Assembly: GCA_965214625.1 (NCBI GenBank)
Contig: OZ243962.1
Coordinates: 496,001 to 560,000, forward strand
Direction of reading: 5' to 3'
Source: G965214625 sp965214625
Lineage (GTDB): Bacteria > Pseudomonadota > Gammaproteobacteria > Arenicellales > Poriferihabitantaceae
DNA length: 64,000 nucleotides
Below the pieces are notes generated by a model. The model searched no databases. It was not told the DNA's origin and saw only the letters and a program-made list of their open reading frames with translations. The first letter of the stretch is position 1. Each line of letters opens with the position of its first letter. Below, piece after piece: positions 27,705 through 37,012 of the stretch. Position numbers and translations under genes: made by a program.

Positions 27705-29492
27705 TCACGGTTCAAAATTTCTTGGTTGGAAGGAAAGATCCCGTTTGGCCGCATCAATGGGGCAAACGAGATTTTTCGACATCCTGCCGGCCATTGCAGG
27801 AGAAAGAAAACCGAGTCCCGGCAACCACCGCACCAGACGGAGACACCATTTGACCAGTGGCAGCGGCACTTCAATCATTCTCGGTTTCATTTTCAGTGAA
27901 TCGTATACTCGCACAATCATATCGCGATAGGTCAACTGTTCTGCACCCCCGAGATCATACCGTCTAGCCAGACCGGTCAATGGCATCTGCATCATCTGAA
28001 CACAAGCACAAGCAATATCTTCGGCATGCACAGGCTGACGCAAGGAATCGGCCTTTTCAAGTATCGGAAATACACGAAAAAACTTGATTATTTTCTTAAT
28101 AAAATTGATATTTTTGTTTCTACTTCCACCATATATCAGCGTCGGGCGAAAGATACAAAGATCCAGATTGAACGCTTCGGAAAACTGCATCAACCACTGC
28201 TCACCGCTGTTCAGTTTCTGTGCGATGTGACGTTCTCGCGGGTCTTCACTATCCCGTTTGCTGATCACGCTGGTCGAACTGAGGGCAATGATCCGTTGCG
28301 GTCGGAAACGCTCAAAGACCGTTGCCAATTCGCTGGATGTCCAGATGGGTGCCAAATTAATCCATACATCTATCCCGCCAAGATCATCGGCAGGCACCTT
28401 GGCAAAATACTCGGGCGCAAAACGATGGAGATAGCGATGACGGTCAGCGGGCTGCGATTGCTGTCGATTGATCCCAATCGTCTGATAATGACGGGGCAAG
28501 AGCGGAATCAGGAAATCACCTACATCCGACCCCAACCCGGTAATCAATACAACAGGGCGACGCTGTTGGCCTGGAAAATCAGGGGACAATTCATCGATCG
28601 GAAACACCTGTCTCCACCACAACATTTTCTTGAAACAGGATTGACCCAGACGAAGCAGGCTGATCATCCACAAATGACTCATGACCAACAGTGTCATCCC
28701 GTATAATCCCAGCGTTCCGACACGCTTTGGCCGATGCTTTTTATAATAGATCAACATACTACGATGTTTGGATTTCTCGACCTGAAAGGCGGTCGTGCCG
28801 GCTGAAACGCCCTGTTTGTGAAAGACTGAAATGTGGGGGCAGAACAGGACCTGGTAACCTGCGTCACGCACCTTTCGACAAATATCCAGATCCTCACAAT
28901 GTAAAAAGTAGTCCTCATCCAGCCTCCCCACTGCCTCAAGCGGCTGACGGCGAATCATCATCGCCGCTCCTGAAACCGCATCCACCGGTTGTGGGTCAAT
29001 GGGCAATGGCTGATAGGTGAGATCCACCCCGGACAGTTTTTTTCCCAATCCAAGCGCCGTGATCAGACTGCGGGTAAAAGTAGGCTCATTACGCCGGCAA
29101 CCTCTTTGTTCGCAGCCATTCTCATCGAACACCAGGGCACCGGCGATGGCAACCGATTGATTGGTATCCAGTACCTGGCAAAACTTGTCAATCGTCTGTG
29201 GATAAATCACACAATCGGGATTCAACAACAGGACATAATCACAAGACGCCTGGACGAGACCGACATTGACCGCCCGAGAAAATCCGATATTGGCACGATT
29301 TCGTATGATTTCAATTCGATGAATATCAGATTGGAGTTCACTGACCAACCGCATACTGTGATCCTTTGAACCATTGTCGACCAAAATCACCTCGACTGGC
29401 GAGACCGAATCCAAAACCGACAAGAAACAGCGCCTGAGATAGGCACCACTGTTGTAGTTCACCACAATGACACTGGCCAAATACGGTTTCAT
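27705..29492 (-). CDS. Fusion of a family-2 glycosyltransferase with an SDR-fold domain
   Basis: A 595-residue two-part protein. Residues 1-250 form a GT-A glycosyltransferase of the rhamnosyltransferase type: VIVVNYNSG, ILVDNGSKD, LLLNPDC (the DxD-like NPD at 91-93) and HCEDLD at 199-204. A hydrophobic stretch (about 259-281) follows. From 313 comes a Rossmann domain (VVLITGLGSDVG, 314-325) like NAD-dependent sugar epimerases, with SSTSV and FRPTLIYGG in the right places. Its expected YxxxK pair reads HIAQK (422-426), so the catalytic tyrosine is missing. The context (rmlA, rmlB, heptose genes) suggests work on LPS or a surface glycan; donor and acceptor are unknown. Confidence 0.85.
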   Translation of the reverse strand: MKPYLASVIVVNYNSGAYLRRCFLSVLDSVSPVEVILVDNGSKDHSMRLVSELQSDIHRIEIIRNRANIGFSRAVNVGLVQASCDYVLLLNPDCVIYPQTIDKFCQVLDTNQSVAIAGALVFDENGCEQRGCRRNEPTFTRSLITALGLGKKLSGVDLTYQPLPIDPQPVDAVSGAAMMIRRQPLEAVGRLDEDYFLHCEDLDICRKVRDAGYQVLFCPHISVFHKQGVSAGTTAFQVEKSKHRSMLIYYKKHRPKRVGTLGLYGMTLLVMSHLWMISLLRLGQSCFKKMLWWRQVFPIDELSPDFPGQQRRPVVLITGLGSDVGDFLIPLLPRHYQTIGINRQQSQPADRHRYLHRFAPEYFAKVPADDLGGIDVWINLAPIWTSSELATVFERFRPQRIIALSSTSVISKRDSEDPRERHIAQKLNSGEQWLMQFSEAFNLDLCIFRPTLIYGGSRNKNINFIKKIIKFFRVFPILEKADSLRQPVHAEDIACACVQMMQMPLTGLARRYDLGGAEQLTYRDMIVRVYDSLKMKPRMIEVPLPLVKWCLRLVRWLPGLGFLSPAMAGRMSKNLVCPIDAAKRDLSFQPRNFEP

Positions 29493-29824
29493 GTACTTGA
29501 TCGAATCAATAAAGACCGTGCATGGAAAAGGCGAGCAACATGTGATCAGTGGGGCGTTTCAATCATCCGGGACGAGAAATCGGCATCGATTGGACCGGTT
29601 GCCTGCCCCTGTTCTTCCCATCGGGCGCTCCCTGTGTGGTCTGCGATCAGCGTTGTGAATATTTGCGTTCCATCGAAGGCGGTGACAAGCACAATCTGGG
29701 GGGCATCCGCCTTCCCCGCTGACAGTCGCATGCTCGACATCGATCAATGACTCCGGTTCAGGCCGACTTCAGTCATCCGACTGACAGGCGGATAACAACA
29801 GGATTGGGTTCATCCATCCTCTCC
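29493..29824. other. Gap between rmlA and the glycosyltransferase fusion
   Basis: About 330 bases. A 64-codon minus-strand frame (29546-29740) is open and not impossible as a small gene, but I see no family, signal or ribosome site that would support it. No promoter or terminator stands out. Confidence 0.4.
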
Positions 29825-30706
29825 TTAAACCGACGGCCTCTCATCATCAAGCAATCGCTTGAGATACCGGCCGTAGTCGTTCTTGTTGAGTTGGGTTGCC
29901 AGCGTATCTAGCTGCTCATTGTCAATATAGCCCATCCGCCAGCATATTTCCTCGGGGCAGCAGATTTTCATGCCCTGCCGTTGTTCTATGGTCTCAATAA
30001 ACTTGGCCGCATCGAGCAAAGAATCATGGGTACCGGTGTCCAGCCAGGCCATTCCCCGACCCATCACTTCCACACTCAACAGCCCCTCATCCAGGTAACT
30101 CCGATTGAGATCAGTGATTTCCAACTCACCTCTTGCCGACGGCCTCAGGTTCAAAGCCCGTTGGACAACCGTTTCATCATAAAAATACAAGCCGGTTACT
30201 GCATATTTCGACTTCGGTCGTATCGGTTTTTCTGCCAAATCAATAGCCTTGCCCTCCTTGTTGAATGTCACCACACCATAACGTTCGGGGTCTTTGACCT
30301 GATAGGCGAAGACACGCGCACCTTGCCTGATGCCCGCCGCAGACTCCAATCGATCAGTGAGTTGGTACCCATAAAATATATTGTCGCCAAGAATCAGTGC
30401 GCTGGGTTGATTCCCAATAAACTCGGAACCGATAATGAAGGCTTGCGCTAACCCGTCCGGACTGGGCTGAACAGCATATGACAGATTCACACCCCACTGC
30501 TCACCCCCTCCCAGTAACAGCTGGAACCGGGGTGTATCTTCCGGGGTCGAAATGATCAATATATCCCTGACCCCCGCGAGAAGCAAGACAGACAAGGGAT
30601 AATAAATCATGGGTTTGTCATAAACCGGAATCAGCTGTTTCGAAACCGCCTTTGTGGTCGGCCAAAGCCGTGTGCCGGAACCACCCGCCAGGATGATACC
30701 TCTCAC
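29825..30706 (-). CDS. rmlA: Glucose-1-phosphate thymidylyltransferase
   Basis: A 293-residue enzyme making dTDP-glucose, the first step to dTDP-rhamnose and related deoxysugars. It starts MRGIILAGGSGTRLWPTT with the nucleotide-binding loop, followed by KQLIPVYDKPMIYYPLS, the metal/catalytic GDNIFYG and AEKP stretches, and the conserved WLDTGTHDSLL. The start is a GTG overlapping the rmlB stop (GTGA), so translation is coupled. rmlC and rmlD are not in this window. Confidence 0.97.
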   Translation of the reverse strand: MRGIILAGGSGTRLWPTTKAVSKQLIPVYDKPMIYYPLSVLLLAGVRDILIISTPEDTPRFQLLLGGGEQWGVNLSYAVQPSPDGLAQAFIIGSEFIGNQPSALILGDNIFYGYQLTDRLESAAGIRQGARVFAYQVKDPERYGVVTFNKEGKAIDLAEKPIRPKSKYAVTGLYFYDETVVQRALNLRPSARGELEITDLNRSYLDEGLLSVEVMGRGMAWLDTGTHDSLLDAAKFIETIEQRQGMKICCPEEICWRMGYIDNEQLDTLATQLNKNDYGRYLKRLLDDERPSV

Positions 30707-31809
30707 TGAAGCAACCCTCCTGCGCGTGTCTCACGCACACCCAAGCGCTGGCCCCGTTGCGGATTGCGTGACAGCGCGGCATCCACCCACGCTTGATTGA
30801 CCAAATACCATTCAACCGTTTTTTGCATGCCCGAGTCAAATGACTCCCGCGGCCGCCAATCCAATTCGGTCATTACCCGGGTCGCATCAATCGCATAACG
30901 ATAGTCATGCCCGGGACGATCAGTGACATAGGTGATCTGTGAAGCATACGAACGATTTTGACCGGCTGGTTGCAGACGATCCAATATATGACAAACAGTT
31001 TTGACCACATCGAGATTGGTCCGCTCCGCATGACCGCCGACATTATAGCTTCGACCCGGCTTCCCGTGACACAGTATCTTCACCAGTGCACGGGCATGGT
31101 CATCCACATACAGCCAGTCCCGCACATTCTCGCCATGACCATAAACCGGTATGGGTTGCCCGCTGATCGCCTTCGATATAATGACAGGGACCAGTTTCTC
31201 CGGATACTGGTAAGGGCCATAGTTATTTGAGCAATTGGAGAGCACCACTGGCAATCCAAACGTTGCATGCCATGCCCTCACGAGATGGTCCGAAGCGGCC
31301 TTGCTGGCCGAGTAGGGGGAGTTGGGCTGATAGGGAGAATGCTCGGTAAAGGCCCCTTCGTCACCCAGACTGCCAAAAACCTCATCGGTTGAAATATGAT
31401 GGAAACGAAACCCATCAGTTTGTCCTGTGGCACACTGTCGTTCGTAGTAACGACGGGTTACCTCAAGCAGTCGGTAGGTGCCGACAATATTGGTCTGTAT
31501 GAATTCTGCCGGTCCGTCGATTGATCTGTCGACATGGGATTCCGCCGCAAGATGCATAATGGCATGGGGCCGATAGCGGTCGAAAATCGCCGTCATGGCT
31601 TGTGCATCACAAATATCGACCTGCTCGAAATGGTAGCGGGGATGGTCCGACTCGCACTCCAGTGTCTGCACATTTCCCGCATAGGTCAATTTGTCAACGT
31701 TGACCACGCTGCAACAAGCGTCATTCAACAGATGGCGAATGACCGCCGAACCGATAAACCCCGCACCGCCAGTGACCACGATTGTAGTGCCCCTCATCGA
31801 CTCATTCAT
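30703..31809 (-). CDS. rmlB: dTDP-glucose 4,6-dehydratase
   Basis: A 368-residue extended SDR enzyme that converts dTDP-glucose into the 4-keto-6-deoxy sugar. The NAD loop TGGAGFIGS lies at about 14-22; STDEVFGSLGD and the catalytic SPYSASKAASDHLVRA (YxxxK) are present, and NCSNNYGPYQYPEKL is the family signature. It pairs with rmlA by a four-base overlap and follows hldD by 24 bases. With no rmlCD nearby, the product could feed rhamnose or another deoxysugar made elsewhere in the genome. Confidence 0.97.
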   Translation of the reverse strand: MNESMRGTTIVVTGGAGFIGSAVIRHLLNDACCSVVNVDKLTYAGNVQTLECESDHPRYHFEQVDICDAQAMTAIFDRYRPHAIMHLAAESHVDRSIDGPAEFIQTNIVGTYRLLEVTRRYYERQCATGQTDGFRFHHISTDEVFGSLGDEGAFTEHSPYQPNSPYSASKAASDHLVRAWHATFGLPVVLSNCSNNYGPYQYPEKLVPVIISKAISGQPIPVYGHGENVRDWLYVDDHARALVKILCHGKPGRSYNVGGHAERTNLDVVKTVCHILDRLQPAGQNRSYASQITYVTDRPGHDYRYAIDATRVMTELDWRPRESFDSGMQKTVEWYLVNQAWVDAALSRNPQRGQRLGVRETRAGGLLQ

Positions 31810-31833
31810 TTCAAATACCGGCAGAGTCCGTCT

Positions 31834-32826
31834 TCAGGATGCATCGGACAGGAGTTTGACATACTTCCCGATACCTTGTTCAATCGTCTCAAAAACGTGG
31901 TTATACCCCGACTCGCGCAGTCTCGATAAATCCGCACAGGTATAGCTCTGATATTTTCCAACGAGCACATCGGGAATCGGTACATATTGAATTTCGCCGC
32001 TCTCGATTGCCTCGTGCAAGCCAACCTGAGGCTGCTGGCGGGATGCCCGACAGGCATTAATCACCGCTAAGGCCACTTCGTTGAAACTCTGTCCCCGACC
32101 CGTACCGACATTGAAAATACCACTGATGTCAGGATGGTCCCATAAAAACAAATTTACCCGCACAACATCATCGACCGATACAAAATCTCTGCGTTGCTCA
32201 CCATCTCCATAGCCCCCTGATCCCTTGAACAAACGTACTCTGCCGGAGGCCTGATATTGCTGGTGAAAATGCCAGCCGACGGAGGCCATGCGTCCCTTGT
32301 GCTGTTCTCGCGGTCCATACACATTGAAATAGCGCAAGCCGGCGATCTGAGCCATCCCTGTCCCGGTGCGCTGACGACGCAAGTAGTTATCGAACAACAA
32401 CTTGGAGTATGCGTAGGCATTCAGAGGCGACTCATTGGCTGGATCTTCTGCAAAACGGGTGCTGGCGCCATAGACGGAAGCGGAAGAGGCATAGATCAAA
32501 CGTCCGTGATGTCGCTGGCAGAAATGATACAGCAGTTTTGAGTAGGTGAAATTGTTTTCCATCACATAGCGACCGTCGGTCTCCATCGTGTCTGAGCAGG
32601 CCCCTTGATGGAAAATGACATCAATATTACCTTCCCAGTTGTCTTCCATCATGTGTCGGAATGTGGCCTTGTCGATATAATCCGCAATCCGCAAATCCGA
32701 CAGATTGACCACCTTGTCGGCATTCTTGAGATGGTCGACCAGCAGGATATCATCAATCCCCCGATCATTGAGCGCCTTGATCAAATTCGAACCGATAAAC
32801 CCTGCTCCGCCAGTGACAATAAACAT
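31834..32826 (-). CDS. hldD: ADP-L-glycero-D-manno-heptose 6-epimerase
   Basis: A 330-residue SDR enzyme that makes ADP-L-glycero-D-manno-heptose, the form used for the LPS inner core. It starts MFIVTGGAGFIGSN, shows FHQGACSDTMETDG, the catalytic YAYSKLLFDNYLR (YxxxK) and LRYFNVYGPREQHKG, all diagnostic for HldD rather than other epimerases. Its ATG overlaps the stop of the heptose kinase gene by one base (TAATG). Confidence 0.97.
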   Translation of the reverse strand: MFIVTGGAGFIGSNLIKALNDRGIDDILLVDHLKNADKVVNLSDLRIADYIDKATFRHMMEDNWEGNIDVIFHQGACSDTMETDGRYVMENNFTYSKLLYHFCQRHHGRLIYASSASVYGASTRFAEDPANESPLNAYAYSKLLFDNYLRRQRTGTGMAQIAGLRYFNVYGPREQHKGRMASVGWHFHQQYQASGRVRLFKGSGGYGDGEQRRDFVSVDDVVRVNLFLWDHPDISGIFNVGTGRGQSFNEVALAVINACRASRQQPQVGLHEAIESGEIQYVPIPDVLVGKYQSYTCADLSRLRESGYNHVFETIEQGIGKYVKLLSDAS

Positions 32827-33794
32827 TATTGCATCTCCTTTCCCTGCTGCAAGGCCACCTTGAGTTCTTCCATTCCCACGGTCGCCGTACCCAGTTTGGA
32901 CACCACAATACCTGCGGCAGTATTGGCCAGTTCCAGCGAATCCGCATCATTCAGACCGGTCGCCAATGCCATTGCCATAACAGCAATCACCGTATCGCCT
33001 GCGCCACTGACATCGTACACCTCGTGTGTTTTTGCCACGCGGTGCATGGCGGTCGATTGCCGATTAAACAGAACCACCCCCTTTTCACTCAAAGTAATCA
33101 GCAGTTTACTGATCTCCAGTGCCTCAATCAGGGCAGCAGCCTTGTGTCCCATTTCTTCGCGGCTGTCCGCTTCACCGACGACAGCTTCAAACTCCTTCAG
33201 ATTGGGCGTGATCATGGTCGCCCCCCTGTATCGTTCAAATTGACTCCCTTTCGGGTCCACCAGCACAGGCTTATCATGCCGATTGGCCATCTCAATCATT
33301 TGCTCGATACGGCCAAGTCCGCCTTTAGCATAATCCGACAGTACCACGATGTCGTGCTGATCAATCAGTTCCTCGAATTGTTTCATGCTCCGGTTTAAGG
33401 CATTGACACCCGGTGAGGTTTCAAAATCAGCCCGCAACAGCTGTTGATTTCTGGATATCACACGCAACTTGATGGTGGTTTTGATGTTTTCATCGACGAC
33501 AAGTGCCGAGGTCACGCCACACGCACGGGCAAGATCGTCAACCCGTTCTCCCGCCTCATCCTTTCCAACGATACCCAGTAGCGTACTTTGCCCGCGTAAT
33601 GCGGTCACATTACAGGAAACATTTCCCGCACCGCCAATACGTTCTTCGGTACTGTCAACCGAAACCACTGGAACGGGAGCTTCAGGAGAAATCCGATCAA
33701 CCGAGCCAAACCAGTAGCGATCAAGCATCACGTCTCCAACCACAAGTACGCGGATGTCTGCAAGCCGTTCGAGCTTATCTTCTACCCATTCCAT
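32826..33794 (-). CDS. hldA: D-glycero-beta-D-manno-heptose-7-phosphate kinase, kinase-only form
   Basis: A 322-residue PfkB-type kinase matching only the N-terminal half of E. coli HldE. The motifs are VVGDVMLDRYWFG, GGAGNVSCNV, and the C-terminal anion hole DVSGAGDTVIAVMAMAL. The cytidylyltransferase-like adenylyl domain that follows in HldE is missing: the gene ends at the hldD start. The adenylyltransferase (hldC or rfaE2 type) must be encoded elsewhere. The start overlaps the 3' end of ugd by 20 bases. Confidence 0.93.
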   Translation of the reverse strand: MEWVEDKLERLADIRVLVVGDVMLDRYWFGSVDRISPEAPVPVVSVDSTEERIGGAGNVSCNVTALRGQSTLLGIVGKDEAGERVDDLARACGVTSALVVDENIKTTIKLRVISRNQQLLRADFETSPGVNALNRSMKQFEELIDQHDIVVLSDYAKGGLGRIEQMIEMANRHDKPVLVDPKGSQFERYRGATMITPNLKEFEAVVGEADSREEMGHKAAALIEALEISKLLITLSEKGVVLFNRQSTAMHRVAKTHEVYDVSGAGDTVIAVMAMALATGLNDADSLELANTAAGIVVSKLGTATVGMEELKVALQQGKEMQ

Positions 33795-35100
33795 AGTAAA
33801 TCAGTCCCGCTTCTTTTATCGCCTGAGGAAAAAATATATTTCTTCCGTCCACTACCACGTTACCTCTCATTTTCTCAACGATCTGCGGCAAATCCGGCGA
33901 ACGGAAAAGCCCCCACTCGGTCACCACGATCAATCCATCTGCATCCGTCAGCGCGTCGTAGCAGTTATCTTTGAATAATAACAGGTCCTTTCGCTCTCCA
34001 TAGATCCGCCTTGCCTCATCGGTTGCAACAGGATCAAATGCCTGTACCCTCGCGCCCCTCTCCCACAATGCCTCAATCAAAACCCGACTGGGCGCATCAC
34101 GCATATCATCCGTACCCGGTTTGAATGACAACCCCCACACGGCGAAACATTTACCGTTCAGATCTTCTCCGAAATGCTGCGTGATCAACTCAGCGGTTTT
34201 TTTCTTTTGGTCTGTATTAATGGCCTCTACCGCCTCCAGCAGTCTTGCATCGTACCCCTTCTGCCTGGCAGTTCGAGACAACGCCCGTATATCTTTCGGA
34301 AAACAGGATCCCCCATAACCACATCCCGGATAAATAAACGAAAAACCAATTCTGGGGTCCGAGCCAATCCCCTGTCGAACCGACTCGATGTCTGCACCCA
34401 ATTTGACCGCCAGATTTGACATTTCATTCATGAAAGAAATCTTGGTTGCGAGCATGGCGTTGGCAGCATACTTGGTCAACTCCGCAGAAGGAATATCCAT
34501 GGTGATCATACGATCATGATTGCGATTAAACGGCGCATAGAGCACCTTCATCAGGTTCAGTGCCCGCTCATCATCGGTACCGATGATAATCCGGTCTGGC
34601 TTCATGAAATCCTCTACGGCGGCTCCTTCTTTCAAAAACTCCGGGTTGGAAACGATGCTGAAAGGAATCGTTTCATTGCGTGTCTGGAGCACTTCATTAA
34701 TCACGGAATACACCTTCTGGGTTGTACCGACCGGTACCGTGGACTTGATGACAACCACACTGTAGCGCTGTATCAGTTCACCGACTGATCTGGACACCTG
34801 AAGCACATGGCCAAGGTCAGCCGAACCATCTTCACCCGGCGGGGTGCCGACCGCAATAAAGATGACCTCGCCATGCTCGACCCCCTGGCCAATATCGGTG
34901 GAGAATTTGAGGCGTTGAGCCGCCGCATTTGCCTCAACCAGCACATCGAGCCTGGGTTCATGGATCGGTATCTGGCCGCTTTGCAATGCCTTTATCTTGT
35001 CTTTGTCGGTATCAATGCAAAGGACATGATTGCCCATTTCAGACAAACAGGCGCCGGTCACTAATCCGACATAGCCGGTACCTACTACGGTAATCTTCAT
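33775..35100 (-). CDS. ugd: UDP-glucose 6-dehydrogenase
   Basis: A 441-residue NAD enzyme that oxidises UDP-glucose to UDP-glucuronate in two steps. It begins MKITVVGTGYVGLVTGACLSE and has STVPVGTTQK, the catalytic cysteine in GGSCFPKD, and the C-terminal WGLSFKPGTDDMRDAPS. The frame is open further upstream, but the ATG at 35100 is where the family begins. UDP-glucuronate would feed surface polysaccharide or lipid A/core modification; the gene lies between lapB and the heptose genes. Confidence 0.96.
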   Translation of the reverse strand: MKITVVGTGYVGLVTGACLSEMGNHVLCIDTDKDKIKALQSGQIPIHEPRLDVLVEANAAAQRLKFSTDIGQGVEHGEVIFIAVGTPPGEDGSADLGHVLQVSRSVGELIQRYSVVVIKSTVPVGTTQKVYSVINEVLQTRNETIPFSIVSNPEFLKEGAAVEDFMKPDRIIIGTDDERALNLMKVLYAPFNRNHDRMITMDIPSAELTKYAANAMLATKISFMNEMSNLAVKLGADIESVRQGIGSDPRIGFSFIYPGCGYGGSCFPKDIRALSRTARQKGYDARLLEAVEAINTDQKKKTAELITQHFGEDLNGKCFAVWGLSFKPGTDDMRDAPSRVLIEALWERGARVQAFDPVATDEARRIYGERKDLLLFKDNCYDALTDADGLIVVTEWGLFRSPDLPQIVEKMRGNVVVDGRNIFFPQAIKEAGLIYYGMGRR

Positions 35101-35146
35101 GCTTGTAAGGGATGGTATATGATGATCGGTTCGGGTCGCTCGGCGA

Positions 35147-36349
35147 TCAGCCCGCGGTGCTTCGCACAGCACTCCCGGATACCCGATTGGAGATGCGTTT
35201 TTGTACCGACCCCCACGCCTTGCAGCCAGGACATTGCCAGTGCAACGAGTGACTGTTGAATCCACATTGTCGACAGTGATATTCGCGGGCCACGCTGACG
35301 ACCTGCGGCAGCAGTAAAGCCAGCAGTGAGAGTGTTTCCCCTTCACGCGCCGCCAGGTTCCGCTCTCCTTTGAGTGTCATCAATTGGGACAGATTCTCGA
35401 AATTCGGATATTGACGAACCAGATCGACCAGCAAAGCGTGTCCCTGCGCTTCTCCTTGTTCACGCCGGGTCAATTCCACCAGCATTGTGATAATACGGGG
35501 GTCTGGATTTTTATGCAGCGCTGACTGCAGAAACTGTCTCAGAGATCTGCTGTCTCCAAGCACGCGATAACTGTTTGCAATATGCTCAACCACTTCACCA
35601 AGGGCCTCCGGTGCCCAGTGCTCCAGTTCCCGCCATATGCCGATGGCATTATGGTGATTGCCCTTCATTGATGCAATCCGGCCTGACTGGATTACCGCCC
35701 TGACGCAGTGTGAATAACATTCAAAAGCGGCATCAAGATCTCGTTCGGCCTGCTCATAACTCCCCCGAATCATCGCACTTTCAGCGAGTTCACAATGATA
35801 TTGTGCCAGCGCCTCGGAATAGTCATGTTCAGAGAAACGCTGAAGGTCCTCGGTGACCGCGATTGCGTTCAGCCACTCCTTTTCCTGATCATAAATCTGC
35901 AGTAAAAATCGACAAGCGGACTCCTGGTACTGCGGAATCTGCTTTAATTCCTGAAACAGATTTTCAGCACGATCAAACAGGCCAGCCTTGAGATAGTCCT
36001 GTGCCAATTCGAACAACGCGGCTGACCGCAATCGGGCATCCAAATCAGCTCTCGTAACAAGGTTTTGATGGATTCTGATAGCCCGTTCCGTTTCACCCCG
36101 CCGCCTGAAAAGATTGCCCAACGCCATATGTATCTCAATCGTGTCACTGTCGACCTCGACCGCCTCAAGGAACGCCTGAAGCGCCTTGTCGGGCTGCTCA
36201 TTGAGCAAAAAATCCAGTCCCTTGAAATAGACAGCAGGCAGTTTTTTCGTGTTTCCCGCAACCGCATCCGACCCCGGGGCCCGACTGGCCATGATCCATC
36301 CACCTGCCGCAGCAATGGGTAACAGCAACAATAGCCAGGCCGGGTCCAT
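35147..36349 (-). CDS. lapB: Lipopolysaccharide assembly protein B
   Basis: A 400-residue inner-membrane-anchored TPR protein (YciM). In E. coli it acts with FtsH to set LpxC levels and so balances LPS synthesis. A single N-terminal membrane helix (AWLLLLLPIAAAGGWIM) is followed by tandem helical repeats (about 45-340) and a C-terminal rubredoxin-like metal site with C359, C362, C373 and C376. It lies downstream of lapA as in E. coli, and here is directly ahead of sugar-nucleotide genes for LPS. Confidence 0.95.
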   Translation of the reverse strand: MDPAWLLLLLPIAAAGGWIMASRAPGSDAVAGNTKKLPAVYFKGLDFLLNEQPDKALQAFLEAVEVDSDTIEIHMALGNLFRRRGETERAIRIHQNLVTRADLDARLRSAALFELAQDYLKAGLFDRAENLFQELKQIPQYQESACRFLLQIYDQEKEWLNAIAVTEDLQRFSEHDYSEALAQYHCELAESAMIRGSYEQAERDLDAAFECYSHCVRAVIQSGRIASMKGNHHNAIGIWRELEHWAPEALGEVVEHIANSYRVLGDSRSLRQFLQSALHKNPDPRIITMLVELTRREQGEAQGHALLVDLVRQYPNFENLSQLMTLKGERNLAAREGETLSLLALLLPQVVSVAREYHCRQCGFNSHSLHWQCPGCKAWGSVQKRISNRVSGSAVRSTAG

Positions 36350-36399
36350 CAGCTGTCGATCAAAAGCATGCGGTTGGAATGCCGACTCAAGGCTCTCGC

Positions 36400-36660
36400 C
36401 TAATGCCTGATCGACTCGAGATTTCTGACCTCCTTCCTGGCTTTCGACAGGGCCCGTCTCATTTTCAATGTCACAAGAAAAGAAACACTGTACCCGGTAA
36501 TCACTCCAATCGTAAAAATCGAAAGAATCAACATCGATAAGTGCATTTCCATGGTTGCAGACAGATACTGAATGGTGACTGTCCGATTGTTCATGTACGT
36601 GAAAGTCAAACCAATAAAAACAGCTATAATGATAAAAACAACGTATAGTAGCTTTTTCAC
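36400..36660 (-). CDS. lapA: Lipopolysaccharide assembly protein A
   Basis: An 86-residue inner-membrane protein with two hydrophobic helices (about 4-24 and 42-64), a short loop containing NNRTVTIQYL, and a basic, helical cytoplasmic tail. This is the LapA (YciS) pattern. In E. coli it is co-expressed with lapB and helps LPS assembly. It lies 11 bases after ihfB and 50 bases before lapB. Confidence 0.93.
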   Translation of the reverse strand: MKKLLYVVFIIIAVFIGLTFTYMNNRTVTIQYLSATMEMHLSMLILSIFTIGVITGYSVSFLVTLKMRRALSKARKEVRNLESIRH

Positions 36661-36671
36661 TGATCTATCCT

Positions 36672-36995
36672 CTACTTGCCTCCATCCACTCTCTTTTTGA
36701 GGTTGACACCGGGTTTGAAATGCGGCACATATTTTTCCGGGACCATCACTTTTTCGCCCGTTTTTGGATTTCGTCCAATACGCGGGGGGCGGTAATGCAA
36801 TGTCATGCTGCCAAACCCCCTGATCTCGACCCGATTGCCAACCGCCAGCCCGGAAGACAGGTGCTTGAGAATCGTATTCACCGCCAGTTCAACATCTTGT
36901 TCTGATAAGTGCACTTGCTCAGCAGTGATATCAGCCACCAGGTCCGATTTGGTCAAAGCAGGTTGTACCAGTGCCTTCTTATCGTCAAACAACAT
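36672..36995 (-). CDS. ihfB: Integration host factor beta subunit
   Basis: A 107-residue HU/IHF protein with IRGFGSMTLHYRPPRIGRN and NPKTGEKVMVPEKYVPHFKPG, diagnostic for the beta subunit. Compared with E. coli it has about 14 extra N-terminal residues (MLFDDKKALVQPA) before the usual TKSDLV. The ATG at 36995 is favoured by a GGGGGG run nine bases upstream; a TTG at 36956 would give the usual length but has no ribosome site. It follows rpsA by 17 bases, the standard order. Confidence 0.95.
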   Translation of the reverse strand: MLFDDKKALVQPALTKSDLVADITAEQVHLSEQDVELAVNTILKHLSSGLAVGNRVEIRGFGSMTLHYRPPRIGRNPKTGEKVMVPEKYVPHFKPGVNLKKRVDGGK

Positions 36996-37012
36996 GCTTA
37001 CTGGCCCCCCTG

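Noticed and set aside
29546..29740. A 64-codon minus-strand frame between rmlA and the glycosyltransferase fusion
   Set aside because: Possible, but no start signal or family support; a second frame over the same bases is equally open.
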